Assembly (NCBI RefSeq): GCF_902459565.1
Contig: NZ_CABPSN010000009.1
Span: forward strand, 1 to 64,000
DNA from: Pandoraea aquatica
Lineage (GTDB): Bacteria; Pseudomonadota; Gammaproteobacteria; Burkholderiales; Burkholderiaceae
Direction: 5' to 3'
Length of the DNA: 64,000 nt
The number at the start of each line of letters is the position of its first letter. Position 1 is the first letter of the stretch. The notes under the pieces were generated by a model that made no database searches, was not told where the DNA came from, and saw only the letters and a list, made by a program, of their open reading frames with translations. A program made the position numbers and the translations under genes. Below are positions 1 through 8,700 of this stretch, one piece after another.

Positions 1-32
1 CTGCGTCGCTGCATCAGCAGCAGAGAAGTGAG

Positions 33-84
33 ATTATGTCGCAGCTTCTCGTCGTCGTCAACAGTTTTTTTCGCTTTTTTCGTT
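33..84 (-). promoter_or_regulatory. Leftward rRNA-type sigma70 promoter with A-rich UP element
   Basis: Read on the minus strand there is TTGACG (61-56), a 17-bp spacer and CATAAT (38-33). It is preceded by two A-tracts (about 84-62) that resemble an UP element. The downstream sequence to base 1 resembles the short C/T-rich start of Burkholderiaceae 16S rRNA leaders. No gene lies on this strand before the window edge, so the likely product is an rRNA operon beyond the left border (inference). Confidence 0.7.
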
Positions 85-195
85 CGTCGCCGTAGCGACT
101 CACAAGCTCCAAAACCACTAACCACCGGGCTTTCCAGCCCGTCGCTTCAACCGCTTCGCTGCTTTCGCTGCGTCGCTGTCGTTGCGAGAGACGGA

Positions 196-224
196 ATATT
201 AGTGAAAACCCGGAACCCTGGCAA
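196..224 (-). promoter_or_regulatory. Second leftward sigma70 promoter
   Basis: The minus strand shows TTGCCA (224-219), a 17-bp spacer and TAATAT (201-196). It points the same way as the promoter at 33-84 and lies about 160 bp upstream of it, a tandem arrangement common for rRNA operons. A small hairpin (GGGCT/AGCCC, about 128-141) lies between the two. Confidence 0.5.
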
Positions 225-253
225 GCACTTTGTGAAAATAATTTGAAAAGGGC

Positions 254-281
254 AAAAAAAGGCCCGCGTCGTGAGCGGGCC
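254..281 (-). terminator. Rho-independent terminator, leftward
   Basis: GGCCCGC (261-267) and GCGGGCC (275-281) form a 7-bp GC stem with a 7-nt loop. On the minus strand it is followed by a run of seven T (260-254). No minus-strand gene is visible between here and the phospholipase D gene, so it may end a short untranslated transcript or insulate the rRNA promoters. Nothing else supportable is seen in 282-447. Confidence 0.6.
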
Positions 282-447
282 AAGATCCATGGGACAGGAC
301 ACATGGAGGAGACGGGTCCACTGTATCCGGGCCACCCCGGACGACGCAACGAATGAAATCGCATATGCTTCCTGAAAGCTTCCCTATATGGAAAGGCGAA
401 GCCCGCGTCGATGTCTCTCCCCCTATCTCTATATAAGAGCGTTTGAG

Positions 448-2094
448 ATGCTCCCAGCGCGCGCCCTTCTGTCCTGCCTCGTCCAGCCGTTTCGCCGTTG
501 GCGCATCGCGACGCTCATTCCACTCGCGATCCTGGCCGCAGCATGTACGTCGGTTCGTCCGCCGCCGGAACCGTCACAGTGGACGTCCCACACGCCGGCC
601 GCTACACCGGGCGCATTGGCCACCGCCCTCGCTCCGGCAGTTCACACGCATCCGGGCCAATCCGGCTTCCAGTTGCTCGCGACGGGGTCTGCCGCCTTCA
701 CCACGCGTCTCGCGCTCGTTCAGTCCGCCCAGCATAGCCTCGATGTGCAGTACTACAGCGCGGGCGAGGACATCACCGGCCGTCTACTGCTCCAGTCGCT
801 GCTCTACGCCGCCGACCGGGGCGTGCGGGTGCGCATGCTGGTCGACGATATCAACCGTCGCCACACCGATCCGGCCTTCGCCGCGCTGGACCAGCACCGC
901 AACATCGAGATTCGGGTCTTCAATCCGTTCGGCACTCGCGACACCACGCTACTCGAACGGGCGGGCAACCTCCTCACTCAGTTCGACCAGCTCAACCGCC
1001 GCATGCATAACAAGGCGCTGATCGCGGACAACCAACTGGCGATCGTCGGCGGCCGCAATCTGGGAGACGAATATTTCGACGCCAATCCCGACCTCTCCTT
1101 CCGCGACTTCGACCTGTTGTGCGCCGGAACGGTAGTCGAAGCCATCTCCCGCAGCTTCGACCACTTCTGGACAAGCCCGCAGTCCTACCCGCTCAAACAG
1201 GTCCAGTCGAAGATCGACCAAGAGACGCTGGACGCCACACGCGACGCTCTCGCCCAACACTGGCACGACGCCGACAATGTCCCCGCCGGGCACGAAGCCC
1301 TGAACCAGCCGCCTCTCGCCGCCGGACTACGCGACGGCTCCGTTCCCCTCTTCTGGGCCCCCGCCGAACTCGCCGCCGACACGCCGGACAAACTCGACGC
1401 CCCCGCCACCGAAACCCAGAGCGCCCCGGGCGACAAACTCCGTCAACTGGCCGCGAAGGCACAAAGCGAGGTGCTGATCATCTCGCCCTACTTCGTGCCA
1501 CTGAATGGTGGCGTCCGGTTCCTGTCGACGCTGACGCAGCGCGGCGTCAAAGTCCGCGTGCTGACGAACTCGCTGGCGGCGACGGACGTGGTCCCCGTCC
1601 ACGCGGGATACGCGCGCTACCGTCCGGCGCTGCTGCAAGCGGGCATCGAGCTGTACGAATTCAAGCCGATCCGTTCCGGCGACGGCGAGCGCCCCACGCG
1701 CCGCGTCACCTTCGGCGGGTCGTCGAAGGCGAGTCTGCACGGCAAGGCGTACGTGATCGACCGGCGCGACGTCGTCCTCGGCTCCTTCAACCTCGACCCT
1801 CGCTCGGTACGTCTGAATACCGAACTGGCGATCGTCATCCACAGCCCCGAGTTCGCCGAGCGCATGGCGCGCATCTTTGACCGTGCGACGTCGCCGCGCA
1901 GCAGCTTCCGCGTCGAACTCGCGCCGCCGGGCACAGCGCCGCCCACACCGACGCCACCGACGATGCCCGCGCTTCGCTGGGTCGGCGAGGAGAACGGTCA
2001 ACCGCGCATCTTCGATGTCGAGCCGTACGCGAGCTTCGGCCGCAACGCCGTCGCGGGCGCATTCACGCTGCTTCCCAGCGACGACTTGCTCTGA
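448..2094 (+). CDS. Phospholipase D family lipoprotein (cardiolipin synthase-like)
   Basis: The protein has two HKD motifs, HNKALIAD near nt 1006 and HGKAYVID near nt 1738, each followed by the usual G-x-x-N (GGRN, GSFN). This is the bipartite active site of the phospholipase D superfamily, which transfers or hydrolyses phosphatidyl groups. An N-terminal hydrophobic segment ends in a lipobox (LAAAC), so it is probably a lipoprotein exposed to the periplasm. I chose ATG 448, which puts the lipobox cysteine at residue 33. An in-frame ATG at 388 would add 20 residues, and neither start has a convincing ribosome binding site. The C-terminal part after the second HKD ends in a Pro-rich linker and a short conserved-looking tail. 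Its exact substrate (cardiolipin synthesis or phospholipid hydrolysis) cannot be told from sequence. It converges with the TonB receptor gene with only 4 bp between the stops. Confidence 0.88.
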   Translation: MLPARALLSCLVQPFRRWRIATLIPLAILAAACTSVRPPPEPSQWTSHTPAATPGALATALAPAVHTHPGQSGFQLLATGSAAFTTRLALVQSAQHSLDVQYYSAGEDITGRLLLQSLLYAADRGVRVRMLVDDINRRHTDPAFAALDQHRNIEIRVFNPFGTRDTTLLERAGNLLTQFDQLNRRMHNKALIADNQLAIVGGRNLGDEYFDANPDLSFRDFDLLCAGTVVEAISRSFDHFWTSPQSYPLKQVQSKIDQETLDATRDALAQHWHDADNVPAGHEALNQPPLAAGLRDGSVPLFWAPAELAADTPDKLDAPATETQSAPGDKLRQLAAKAQSEVLIISPYFVPLNGGVRFLSTLTQRGVKVRVLTNSLAATDVVPVHAGYARYRPALLQAGIELYEFKPIRSGDGERPTRRVTFGGSSKASLHGKAYVIDRRDVVLGSFNLDPRSVRLNTELAIVIHSPEFAERMARIFDRATSPRSSFRVELAPPGTAPPTPTPPTMPALRWVGEENGQPRIFDVEPYASFGRNAVAGAFTLLPSDDLL

Positions 2095-2098
2095 TTCA

Positions 2099-4624
2099 TC
2101 AGAACTCGAACGTCGCCGACAACGTCGCGGAGCGCGCGTCACCGATGGCCACGACCGTCTGACTCACGCTCGAGGGGTAATACGTCTTGTTGAACACGTT
2201 CTTCACGTTGAGCTGATAGTGGACGGGATGTCGCCCGATCTTCGTGTCGTACGTCGCGAACACATCGGCGACGAAGTACGCCGGCAGCGTAAAGCTGTTC
2301 GCCGAATCGCCCGGACGCGACCCGATGTACCGTCCCACTGCCCCGAGGCGCAGATTGCCACTCCCATCGCCCAGCACCGGGCCCCAGTCGTACACCCCCG
2401 CCAGCGACGCCGTATGTCGAGCCGCATTGACCAGCGTGTTGCCGGTGTACATCGGATCGTCGGTGATCTTCGCGTCGATGAACGCATAACTCGCAATCAC
2501 GTTCCAGCGCTGCCCGATGCGCCCCGACACATCCAGCTCGACGCCCCGCGAGCGTGCCGCTCCGGACGTCCGCCAGTCCAGCGTACTGCTCCCGGGCACC
2601 GCCTGCGACACCAGTACATTGCGCTTGTCGATGTTGAACACCGCGAGGTTGCCGCTCAGCCCGTTCGGCATGTCGAGCTTCGCCCCGACCTCATAGGACT
2701 TCGCGTGTTCGGGCGCGACGTTCGAGTCGATGACAACGCCCGTCGACAACGGCGCAATGGTGGACGTCGGCTTGAGCGACTCGGAATAGCTGCCATAGAA
2801 CGATAGATAATCCCGTGCCTTATAGACGACACCCGCGCGCGGCAGCCACTTCGAGTCGCTGATGTTCGTGTTCTCCTTGAACGGTCGCCCCTTGCCCGCG
2901 ATCTGGCTGTACGTCAGCAAGCGCACGCCGCCAACGACAATCCAGCGATCCGTCAGATGGATGGCGTCCTGGAAGAACAGCGACGCATCGTGCAGCGTAT
3001 CGGTCTGATCGCTATCGGCGGCGGACACGGTGGAAGGGATCACCTCGCAGCCGTAAACCGGATTCAGATAGGAGAACGTGCACTTCGCGGCCTGACGCAG
3101 CAGATCGCGCCGATAGATGCGCCGATACTCCCAGTCGCCGCCGAATTGCAGGTCGTGTCGCATGCCGGCGAGCATCACCTTGCCGTCGAGATATGCCGTA
3201 CCGAAGCTGTCGGTGCTGTCCGAGCCGAGCGTACCGTCGTTACTGCGCGAGACGATCCCGGTCGTCGAATTTACGCCCGTAATGCGCAACTGCCCCGCAT
3301 CGTACGTCTCGGTGTTGTAGCTGTAGCCGAAGTGCGCCTTCCAGTCCGGATTGAACTGATGGTCGACGGTGATCTGCGCCAGATGCGACTGCCCGGCCAT
3401 TTCGTTGTGGACGTCGTCCAGACGCTCCCGTGCCGAAATCGCCAGCGGCCGGTTCGTCTTCGGGTCCAGCGCCGTGCCACGGTCGAACGGCGTCAGAAAG
3501 TTGCGGTACTCGTAGGAGGCGACGACCTGCGTATCGCGTCCGTAATAGGCGAGCGTCGGCGCGACGAGCGTCTCGCGCTGCGAACCGAAGACGCGCCAGT
3601 ACTGCTGATTGTTCTGATCGACGACCAGCCGATAGGCCAGCCCGGAATCGCCGATCGGCCCGGTCGTATCGAGCGTCTCTTCGACACCGTTCTTACCGTG
3701 CCCATACGTCGTGCCCGCCACGCTCACTGCGGTGTACGGCTTAAGCAGAGGACGCTTGCTCACCACATTGATCACGCCACCGGGGTCCATGATCCCGTAG
3801 AGCAGCGACGTCGGCCCCTTGAGCACTTCGACCGAATCCGCGTTCGCGTTCAGCCCGCGCCCCTGCACGAGCGGCATGCCGTTGTGCATGATCGAGCCGT
3901 CGCGATTGCCACCGAAGCCGCGCTTGAGCAGCGTGTCCTGCGTACTCGCCAGCGTATTGCCCTGCACGATGCCGCTGACATTGATCAGCGCGTCGTCGAG
4001 CGTACGGGCGCGCTGGTCGGCGAGCACCTGACGCGGCACCACGTTGATGGCCTGGGGGATGTCGAGGATCGGGGTGTCCGAGCGCGTAACGTTCGCGTCC
4101 ACCGGCAGGCGGTAGGCATCGGACCACGCCTGCCCTTGCACGTGCGTCGTCGGCAGTGCGACGTCTCCCGATCCGCCGCCAGCGGCCAGCGTCGCGGCCG
4201 CCGGGGCCGCCTGAGGGACGAGCGTGTAACCGGTGCCCTGTGGCGACGCCGTCAGTCCGGTGCCCGCGAGCATCTGACCGAACGCGCCCGGCACATCGAA
4301 GCGGCCTTGCACGCCGGGGCTCTGACGCCCGGCCGTCAGCGCAGGTGTGTACGTCAGCAAGATGCCCGCTTCGCGTCCGAAACGGGTCAGTACGGCGTCG
4401 AGCGAGCCTGCCGGAATGTCGTAGGCCCGCGCGGCGGCGGCGACCTTGGCCGTCGCGGGTGTCGGTTCGAACGTCTGCGCCTGGGCAACGCCCGCGCCAA
4501 ACGTGGAAGCGAACGACGCAAACGTCAGCGCGACGCCAGCGCAGACGCGGCGTCGATGCAATCCGGTGGCGGTGCACGACGGGACGCGCGATAGTTCAGC
4601 GAAATCAGGTGAAGCGACGGCCAT
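2099..4624 (-). CDS. TonB-dependent siderophore receptor with N-terminal signalling domain
   Basis: This 841-residue outer-membrane receptor begins with a long signal peptide ending near AQAQ (about residue 50). A secretin/TonB N-terminal (STN) signalling domain follows at about residues 67-120, the type that passes a ligand signal to a FecR-like anti-sigma protein. The plug starts near residue 185 (DTPILDIPQAINVVP) and the beta-barrel ends in a terminal Phe (TFEF), as outer-membrane barrels do. It is the third gene of a leftward sigma factor-FecR-receptor unit, separated from fecR by about 170 bp, where an ECF-dependent promoter would be expected. The layout is that of FpvA/FoxA/FhuE-type ferric siderophore receptors. 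The ligand is unknown, and no siderophore biosynthesis gene is nearby, so it may be a xenosiderophore receptor. Confidence 0.9.
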   Translation of the reverse strand: MAVASPDFAELSRVPSCTATGLHRRRVCAGVALTFASFASTFGAGVAQAQTFEPTPATAKVAAAARAYDIPAGSLDAVLTRFGREAGILLTYTPALTAGRQSPGVQGRFDVPGAFGQMLAGTGLTASPQGTGYTLVPQAAPAAATLAAGGGSGDVALPTTHVQGQAWSDAYRLPVDANVTRSDTPILDIPQAINVVPRQVLADQRARTLDDALINVSGIVQGNTLASTQDTLLKRGFGGNRDGSIMHNGMPLVQGRGLNANADSVEVLKGPTSLLYGIMDPGGVINVVSKRPLLKPYTAVSVAGTTYGHGKNGVEETLDTTGPIGDSGLAYRLVVDQNNQQYWRVFGSQRETLVAPTLAYYGRDTQVVASYEYRNFLTPFDRGTALDPKTNRPLAISARERLDDVHNEMAGQSHLAQITVDHQFNPDWKAHFGYSYNTETYDAGQLRITGVNSTTGIVSRSNDGTLGSDSTDSFGTAYLDGKVMLAGMRHDLQFGGDWEYRRIYRRDLLRQAAKCTFSYLNPVYGCEVIPSTVSAADSDQTDTLHDASLFFQDAIHLTDRWIVVGGVRLLTYSQIAGKGRPFKENTNISDSKWLPRAGVVYKARDYLSFYGSYSESLKPTSTIAPLSTGVVIDSNVAPEHAKSYEVGAKLDMPNGLSGNLAVFNIDKRNVLVSQAVPGSSTLDWRTSGAARSRGVELDVSGRIGQRWNVIASYAFIDAKITDDPMYTGNTLVNAARHTASLAGVYDWGPVLGDGSGNLRLGAVGRYIGSRPGDSANSFTLPAYFVADVFATYDTKIGRHPVHYQLNVKNVFNKTYYPSSVSQTVVAIGDARSATLSATFEF

Positions 4625-4791
4625 GATGTGAGGTCTCGTTGAAGCAATAGAGAGAAGGTTTCACTTCCCTTGTCACGCGAGACCGGCAAATCAGCTCACT
4701 GACCGTAAAGAAATTTGGAAAAAATGTTGGGACGTCCGTCGACAGGCAATCGAAGGGGGTGTCGCGTGTCACCGGGACATCCCCCGGCGTC

Positions 4792-5802
4792 TCACCCGCG
4801 CGGCCCGACCATCACCCAATACCGCGTGACGGACGACACCGATACGGGTAACGCGTGTGGCAGCACGCCGAGAATGGCGTCGATGTCGGCCAGCGGATAC
4901 GTACCGGAGACGCGCAGCGATGCCACCGCCGGATCGCACCGCAGATAGCCGCGCCGATAGCGCGACAGCTCGGCGAGGAAGGTGTCGAGACGCATGTCGA
5001 CGGCGACGAGCATGCCGTCGGCCCACGCGCCATCGCCGTTCACCAGCGGGAGGACCGCCCCGACGCCGCGTGCGCTGATCGTCGCCTGCTCGCCTGCGTG
5101 GACGATACGAACGCTCGACGTGTCAGTTTCGGGTGCGCCTCGCGGTGTCACGCGTACCGCGCCTTCGAACACTTGGACGGAGGCGTCGCGGCTTCTTTCG
5201 CTCTGACCATCGGTCTGACGCACGACGAAACGCGTGCCCAGCGGCTGGAGCGTGCCGTGCGCTGTGGCGACGATCAACGGCCGTGGCGGCACGTGCGCCA
5301 CGTCCTTGCCGGTCGTCACCATGATTTCGCCTTCGACGAGCCCGATGCGTCGCACGTCGCGGTCCATCGACAAGTGCACGGCACTGCGGGTATTGAGGAC
5401 GAGCGTGGTGCCATCGGCCAGACGCAACGTGCGTCGCTCGCCCGCCCCGGTGCGCGCGTCGGCGCGCAGCCATTGCACCGCCATCGGATCGCTGGCGACC
5501 CACGCGCCGGTGCCGACGAAGAGCGCGCCGACGATGGCCTTCACGGCCATGCGGCGTCCGCGCGAACGAGGCGCGCGCAGCGCCGCCTGCGCCACGGCCG
5601 CCCCCAACGTGCCCGACACATGACGCATACGCCGGTCGGCGCCTTCGATGTGCAGCCACGCGCGCTCGTGCTCCGGATTCGCCGCCCGCCAGCGTGCGCA
5701 TGCCGCGCGCAGCGTCTCGGTGGCGTCGCCGCTTTGTAGCGTCACCCACCACTCGACGGCCTTTTCGGCGATGGCCGCATCGAACGTCGTTGCCCGCGTC
5801 AT
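4792..5802 (-). CDS. FecR-family anti-sigma/sigma-regulator protein
   Basis: The order of parts is typical of FecR. There is a cytoplasmic N-terminal domain with the AVEWW motif and the AANPEHERAW signature, one membrane helix (about residues 90-110, GALFVGTGAWVAS), a periplasmic FecR domain around LADGTTLVLNTRSAVH, and a C-terminal DUF4974-like region. It should hold the ECF sigma factor inactive until the STN domain of the adjacent receptor signals ferric siderophore binding. The start ATG at 5802 overlaps the sigma-factor stop as ATGA, which supports translational coupling. An upstream in-frame ATG at 5826 lies inside the sigma gene and is less likely. Length is 336 residues, normal for the family. 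Confidence 0.9.
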   Translation of the reverse strand: MTRATTFDAAIAEKAVEWWVTLQSGDATETLRAACARWRAANPEHERAWLHIEGADRRMRHVSGTLGAAVAQAALRAPRSRGRRMAVKAIVGALFVGTGAWVASDPMAVQWLRADARTGAGERRTLRLADGTTLVLNTRSAVHLSMDRDVRRIGLVEGEIMVTTGKDVAHVPPRPLIVATAHGTLQPLGTRFVVRQTDGQSERSRDASVQVFEGAVRVTPRGAPETDTSSVRIVHAGEQATISARGVGAVLPLVNGDGAWADGMLVAVDMRLDTFLAELSRYRRGYLRCDPAVASLRVSGTYPLADIDAILGVLPHALPVSVSSVTRYWVMVGPRG

Positions 5803-6323
5803 GCCGTCCCCATCGCAAAGAAACACTGCGTGCCCGCACGCACGAGGTGACGTTTCACCGTCGCCAGGGAAATGCCGAGTTCGGCCGCGATTTCGGGATG
5901 CGTGAGGCCGTCCAGTTGCGCCAGCAGGAATGCCCGTTTGACGAGGGGTGGCAGACCGTCGAGACAGCGGTCGATTTCGAGCAGCGTCTCCAGCACGATG
6001 GCGCGCTCTTCGGGAGACGGGGCAAGGGCTTCAGGCTGTTGGGCCAGGGCGTCGAGATAAGCGCGTTCGATCTGCTCGCGTCGCCAGTAGTTATAGAGGA
6101 CGCGCTGCGCGACGGTCGTCAGGAAAGCGCGCGGCGAAGCCAGCAGGCGTGGCGGATCGCGCTCCAGCAGACGGACGAAAGTGTCATGCGCGAGGTCGGC
6201 CGCGCGATGCGAGCAGCCGGTCTTGCGATGCAGCCAGCCATGAAGCCAGCCGTGATGATCGTTGTAGAGTCCCTGCAGCGTGTTCAGCGAAGTGTCGCGC
6301 TGCAGCGTGTCGTCGGCGGGCAT
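5799..6323 (-). CDS. ECF RNA polymerase sigma factor, FecI type
   Basis: This 174-residue ECF sigma factor has region 2 (LAHDTFVRLLERDP) and a region 4 helix-turn-helix (LTHPEIAAELGISLATVKRHL). Size and motifs fit iron-starvation sigma factors of the FecI/PvdS-FpvI group. It is the first gene of the leftward fecI-fecR-receptor unit and is expected to direct transcription of the receptor gene once released by FecR. A Fur-like box and a -10 element lie about 55-80 bp upstream, so iron repression is probable (inference). Confidence 0.9.
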   Translation of the reverse strand: MPADDTLQRDTSLNTLQGLYNDHHGWLHGWLHRKTGCSHRAADLAHDTFVRLLERDPPRLLASPRAFLTTVAQRVLYNYWRREQIERAYLDALAQQPEALAPSPEERAIVLETLLEIDRCLDGLPPLVKRAFLLAQLDGLTHPEIAAELGISLATVKRHLVRAGTQCFFAMGTA

Positions 6324-6376
6324 ACGCCCCTCCTGTCCCCGGGCCAGGTGTGGCCGTAAGGCTCAGGCACCGTTTT

Positions 6377-6401
6377 GCAAATGAGAATCGTTCGCAGTAT
6401 A
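6377..6401 (-). promoter_or_regulatory. Fur-like box over the fecI-type promoter
   Basis: GCAAATGAGAATCGTTCGC (6377-6395) matches the 19-bp Fur consensus at 13 positions, with the core AATGAGAATC well conserved. A minus-strand -10 element TATACT (6401-6396) directly abuts it, so bound Fur would cover the start point of the sigma-factor gene. The -35 is weak. Regulation is inferred from sequence only. Confidence 0.65.
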
Positions 6402-6598
6402 GCAAACAACTCCCGCAGACAACGGAGTGCCTTTTTGCTGTCGCCGCGGTGCGTGGCGCCTATGCGACACCACGATCGCGCGACCGGGTGTGCGCGGGCG
6501 ACGACCTGCCGACGAGAGACGGAGGGCTCGTGGACGACGATGACCTGCGACGTTGTCCGGCCCTTCCGTCCATGACCCACGCAATCTCTGCAACACGC

Positions 6599-7327
6599 TT
6601 AGTAATAGGCGTCCTCAAGCAGCATGTCTTCGAAGAACGCACCGAAGCGTTGCTGCGGATCGCGCAGGTGAATTTCCAGAATCCAGCGCATGGCGGACGG
6701 CGTCGTCTCGAAGTCGGCCAGCGAGCCGGTGTGGATCGCGGCGTGAGGGAAGTCCGAGACACGGTGGCCGGGCAGATCGAAGTTCAGCGTCCAGCCCATG
6801 CGACGGGCGACTTCGTCGGCGTAGGCATAGAGCGCCTGTCCGGTCGAACCTTCGCGCTGCCACTTCTGGCGGACGTCGTGAAACAGCGTCTCGGCGTCGC
6901 GGGCGCAGCGTTCGAATTCGTCATGCTGGCCGACGACGAAGCTCGCACCGCCGTCACCTTCCCAAGCTTCGAAGCGCGGCGCGATGTCGATGAAGAAGAT
7001 GTCGTTCTCGCCGAGCACAATGCCCGGCTCGGACGGCTGGCGCATCGGCTTGAGCGTGTTTTTGCCGAAGCGAACGCGCGTCGGGTGCCAGCTCAGTTCG
7101 AGACCGGCAGACGTCAGCACGCCCTTGGCCATCGTGACGGCGTCTTCCTCGACCATGCCGGGGCGCACGTTCGCTGCGATATCGCGAATTGCGGCGCGGG
7201 TCTTGTTGCGCGCGGCGAGCATGCCGTCGACGGAGAACGCCGGGCCGACGCGCTCGGCGAGCGAGGCTTCGTCGGGATAACGGACGGCGGGGATGGCAGG
7301 GGCGGCGGAAGTCACTTGATTCGACAT
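6599..7327 (-). CDS. M24-family metallopeptidase (Xaa-Pro aminopeptidase-like)
   Basis: This 242-residue protein has the pita-bread fold signature. The putative metal ligands are in order: D114 (FIDIAP), D125 (EGDGG), H188 (LPGHRVSDFPH), E218 (WILEIH) and E233 (FFEDM), with a substrate-side His at 81. These are the five M24 dimetal ligands. The N-terminal creatinase-like domain of full prolidases is absent. It therefore resembles the short M24 proteins annotated as Xaa-Pro peptidases or lyase-like M24 proteins. I chose ATG 7327, which has a GAGAGGT ribosome binding site; upstream in-frame ATGs lie in sequence without coding character. It is divergent from the GlxA-like regulator, which may control it. 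Confidence 0.85.
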   Translation of the reverse strand: MSNQVTSAAPAIPAVRYPDEASLAERVGPAFSVDGMLAARNKTRAAIRDIAANVRPGMVEEDAVTMAKGVLTSAGLELSWHPTRVRFGKNTLKPMRQPSEPGIVLGENDIFFIDIAPRFEAWEGDGGASFVVGQHDEFERCARDAETLFHDVRQKWQREGSTGQALYAYADEVARRMGWTLNFDLPGHRVSDFPHAAIHTGSLADFETTPSAMRWILEIHLRDPQQRFGAFFEDMLLEDAYY

Positions 7328-7582
7328 CGAATACCTCTCGGTGGATGCGGTTGTTCTGGGGGCATGCGACGGGGTTTTCCGTCGCTGAGAGGATTGTCGA
7401 AGCGCCACCGCACCACGCCGGCCAACGCGAGCGGGTCGATCGGGCCAACCAGCGGCATCTTCGCGCCAGCGTCCGGCCGATAGCTTGCCGATGGGTCGCT
7501 TTCTGCCAAAATGGGTCGCATCAACGCCAGTGCTTTCCGGTCCCGTTGCCCCCAAACCTGAGTCGCCTTGCGCAGAATCGCC

Positions 7583-8551
7583 ATGATCCGTAACGTCGCC
7601 CTGCTGGTCTTCCCCGGTGTGCAATCGCTCGATGTGAGCGGGCCACTGGATGTCTTCGCCGAAGCCAATCGCTTCCTGCTACCCGGCGATCAGTACCAGA
7701 CGGAGGTCATCGGCACGCAGCACGGGGCCATTGCGTGCTCGAACGGGATGGCGTTGCTGCCGCGTCGGCACTATCAGGACGTGGGCGGTCACGTCGATCT
7801 GCTGCTGGTGGCGGGGGGTCCGTCGCTACTGACGGACGATCTTGGGCCGAACGTCTATCGCTGGCTGAACGACATGGTCCCGCGCGCACGACGCTACGGC
7901 TCGATATGCAACGGCGCGCTGATTCTGGCGGCGGCGGGTTTGCTCGACGGTAAGCGCGTGACCACGCACTGGAACGATGTCGACGTGCTGGCCGAGCGTG
8001 CGCCCGGCGCGAACATCGAAGTCGACCGGCTGTTCATTCAGGACGGAAGCTTGTACACGTCGGCAGGCGTGACGGCCGGGATCGATCTGTCGTTGCATCT
8101 GCTGGCGCAGGATCACGGGCAGGAGGTGGCGCTGAACGTGGCGAAGCGGCTGGTGGTCTTCACGCAGCGCGCAGGCGGGCAGTCGCAGTTCAGTCCGTAC
8201 CTGACGCCCTACGCCGAGCCGAACTCCCCCGTCGCACAGGTTCAGCATTACGTGCTGGAGCATCTGGCCGAACCGTTGTCGGTCGGCGATCTGGCGGCGG
8301 TAGCAAAGATGAGCGTGCGCAACTTCTCCCGCGTGTTTGCCCGTGACGCAGGCGTGACGCCCGCCGACTTCGTGAGCGCCGCCCGTGTCGACGCCGCGCG
8401 CGTAATGCTGGAGAACGGCAACGCGCCGCTCAAGACGGTGGCATGGGAGTGCGGCTTCGGCGATCCGCACAACATGCGCAAGGTGTTTCAGCGACGTTTC
8501 GGCGTATCGCCTCAGCAGTATCGCGAGAACTTCGGGCAACCGCAGGGGTGA
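7583..8551 (+). CDS. GlxA-family transcriptional regulator (DJ-1/PfpI domain plus AraC HTH)
   Basis: The first ~170 residues form a DJ-1/PfpI-like domain (VALLVFPGVQSLDVSGPLDVF, with the nucleophile-elbow-like YGSICNGA). The last ~100 residues form an AraC/XylS double helix-turn-helix (LSVGDLAAVAKMSVRNFSR and WECGFGDPHNMRKVFQRRFG). Such regulators usually activate amine, amide or amino-acid catabolic genes. ATG 7583 is preferred over an in-frame TTG at 7568. It is divergent from the M24 peptidase across a 255-bp gap in which I see no clear operator, so the target is not known. Length is 322 residues, usual for the family. Confidence 0.88.
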   Translation: MIRNVALLVFPGVQSLDVSGPLDVFAEANRFLLPGDQYQTEVIGTQHGAIACSNGMALLPRRHYQDVGGHVDLLLVAGGPSLLTDDLGPNVYRWLNDMVPRARRYGSICNGALILAAAGLLDGKRVTTHWNDVDVLAERAPGANIEVDRLFIQDGSLYTSAGVTAGIDLSLHLLAQDHGQEVALNVAKRLVVFTQRAGGQSQFSPYLTPYAEPNSPVAQVQHYVLEHLAEPLSVGDLAAVAKMSVRNFSRVFARDAGVTPADFVSAARVDAARVMLENGNAPLKTVAWECGFGDPHNMRKVFQRRFGVSPQQYRENFGQPQG

Positions 8552-8602
8552 GATGGTGCAAGATGGCTCGAGCGCGCGGGTATGGCGAGGCAGGGGGAAG
8601 TT

Positions 8603-8631
8603 TTGAATTGCGACGCAATCGCCCATAAGAT
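8603..8631 (+). promoter_or_regulatory. Sigma70 promoter for the orphan gene at 8701
   Basis: TTGAAT (8603-8608), a 17-bp spacer and TAAGAT (8626-8631) lie about 70 bp before the start codon at 8701. The gap 8552-8700 contains nothing else I can name. Confidence 0.55.
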
Positions 8632-8700
8632 CATGGGTCCCGGTCGCTATGCGCGATCGACCGTCCTGTCAGTTCAACAACGCCAACGGACCGCACCGCA

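Noticed and set aside
28-364. Short open frames on both strands in the left-edge region
   Set aside because: They overlap promoter and terminator elements, have Arg/Ser-rich composition and no ribosome binding site.
282-387. A possible small RNA ending at the leftward terminator 254-281
   Set aside because: Several short inverted sequences are present, but I found neither a clear promoter nor a known RNA family pattern.
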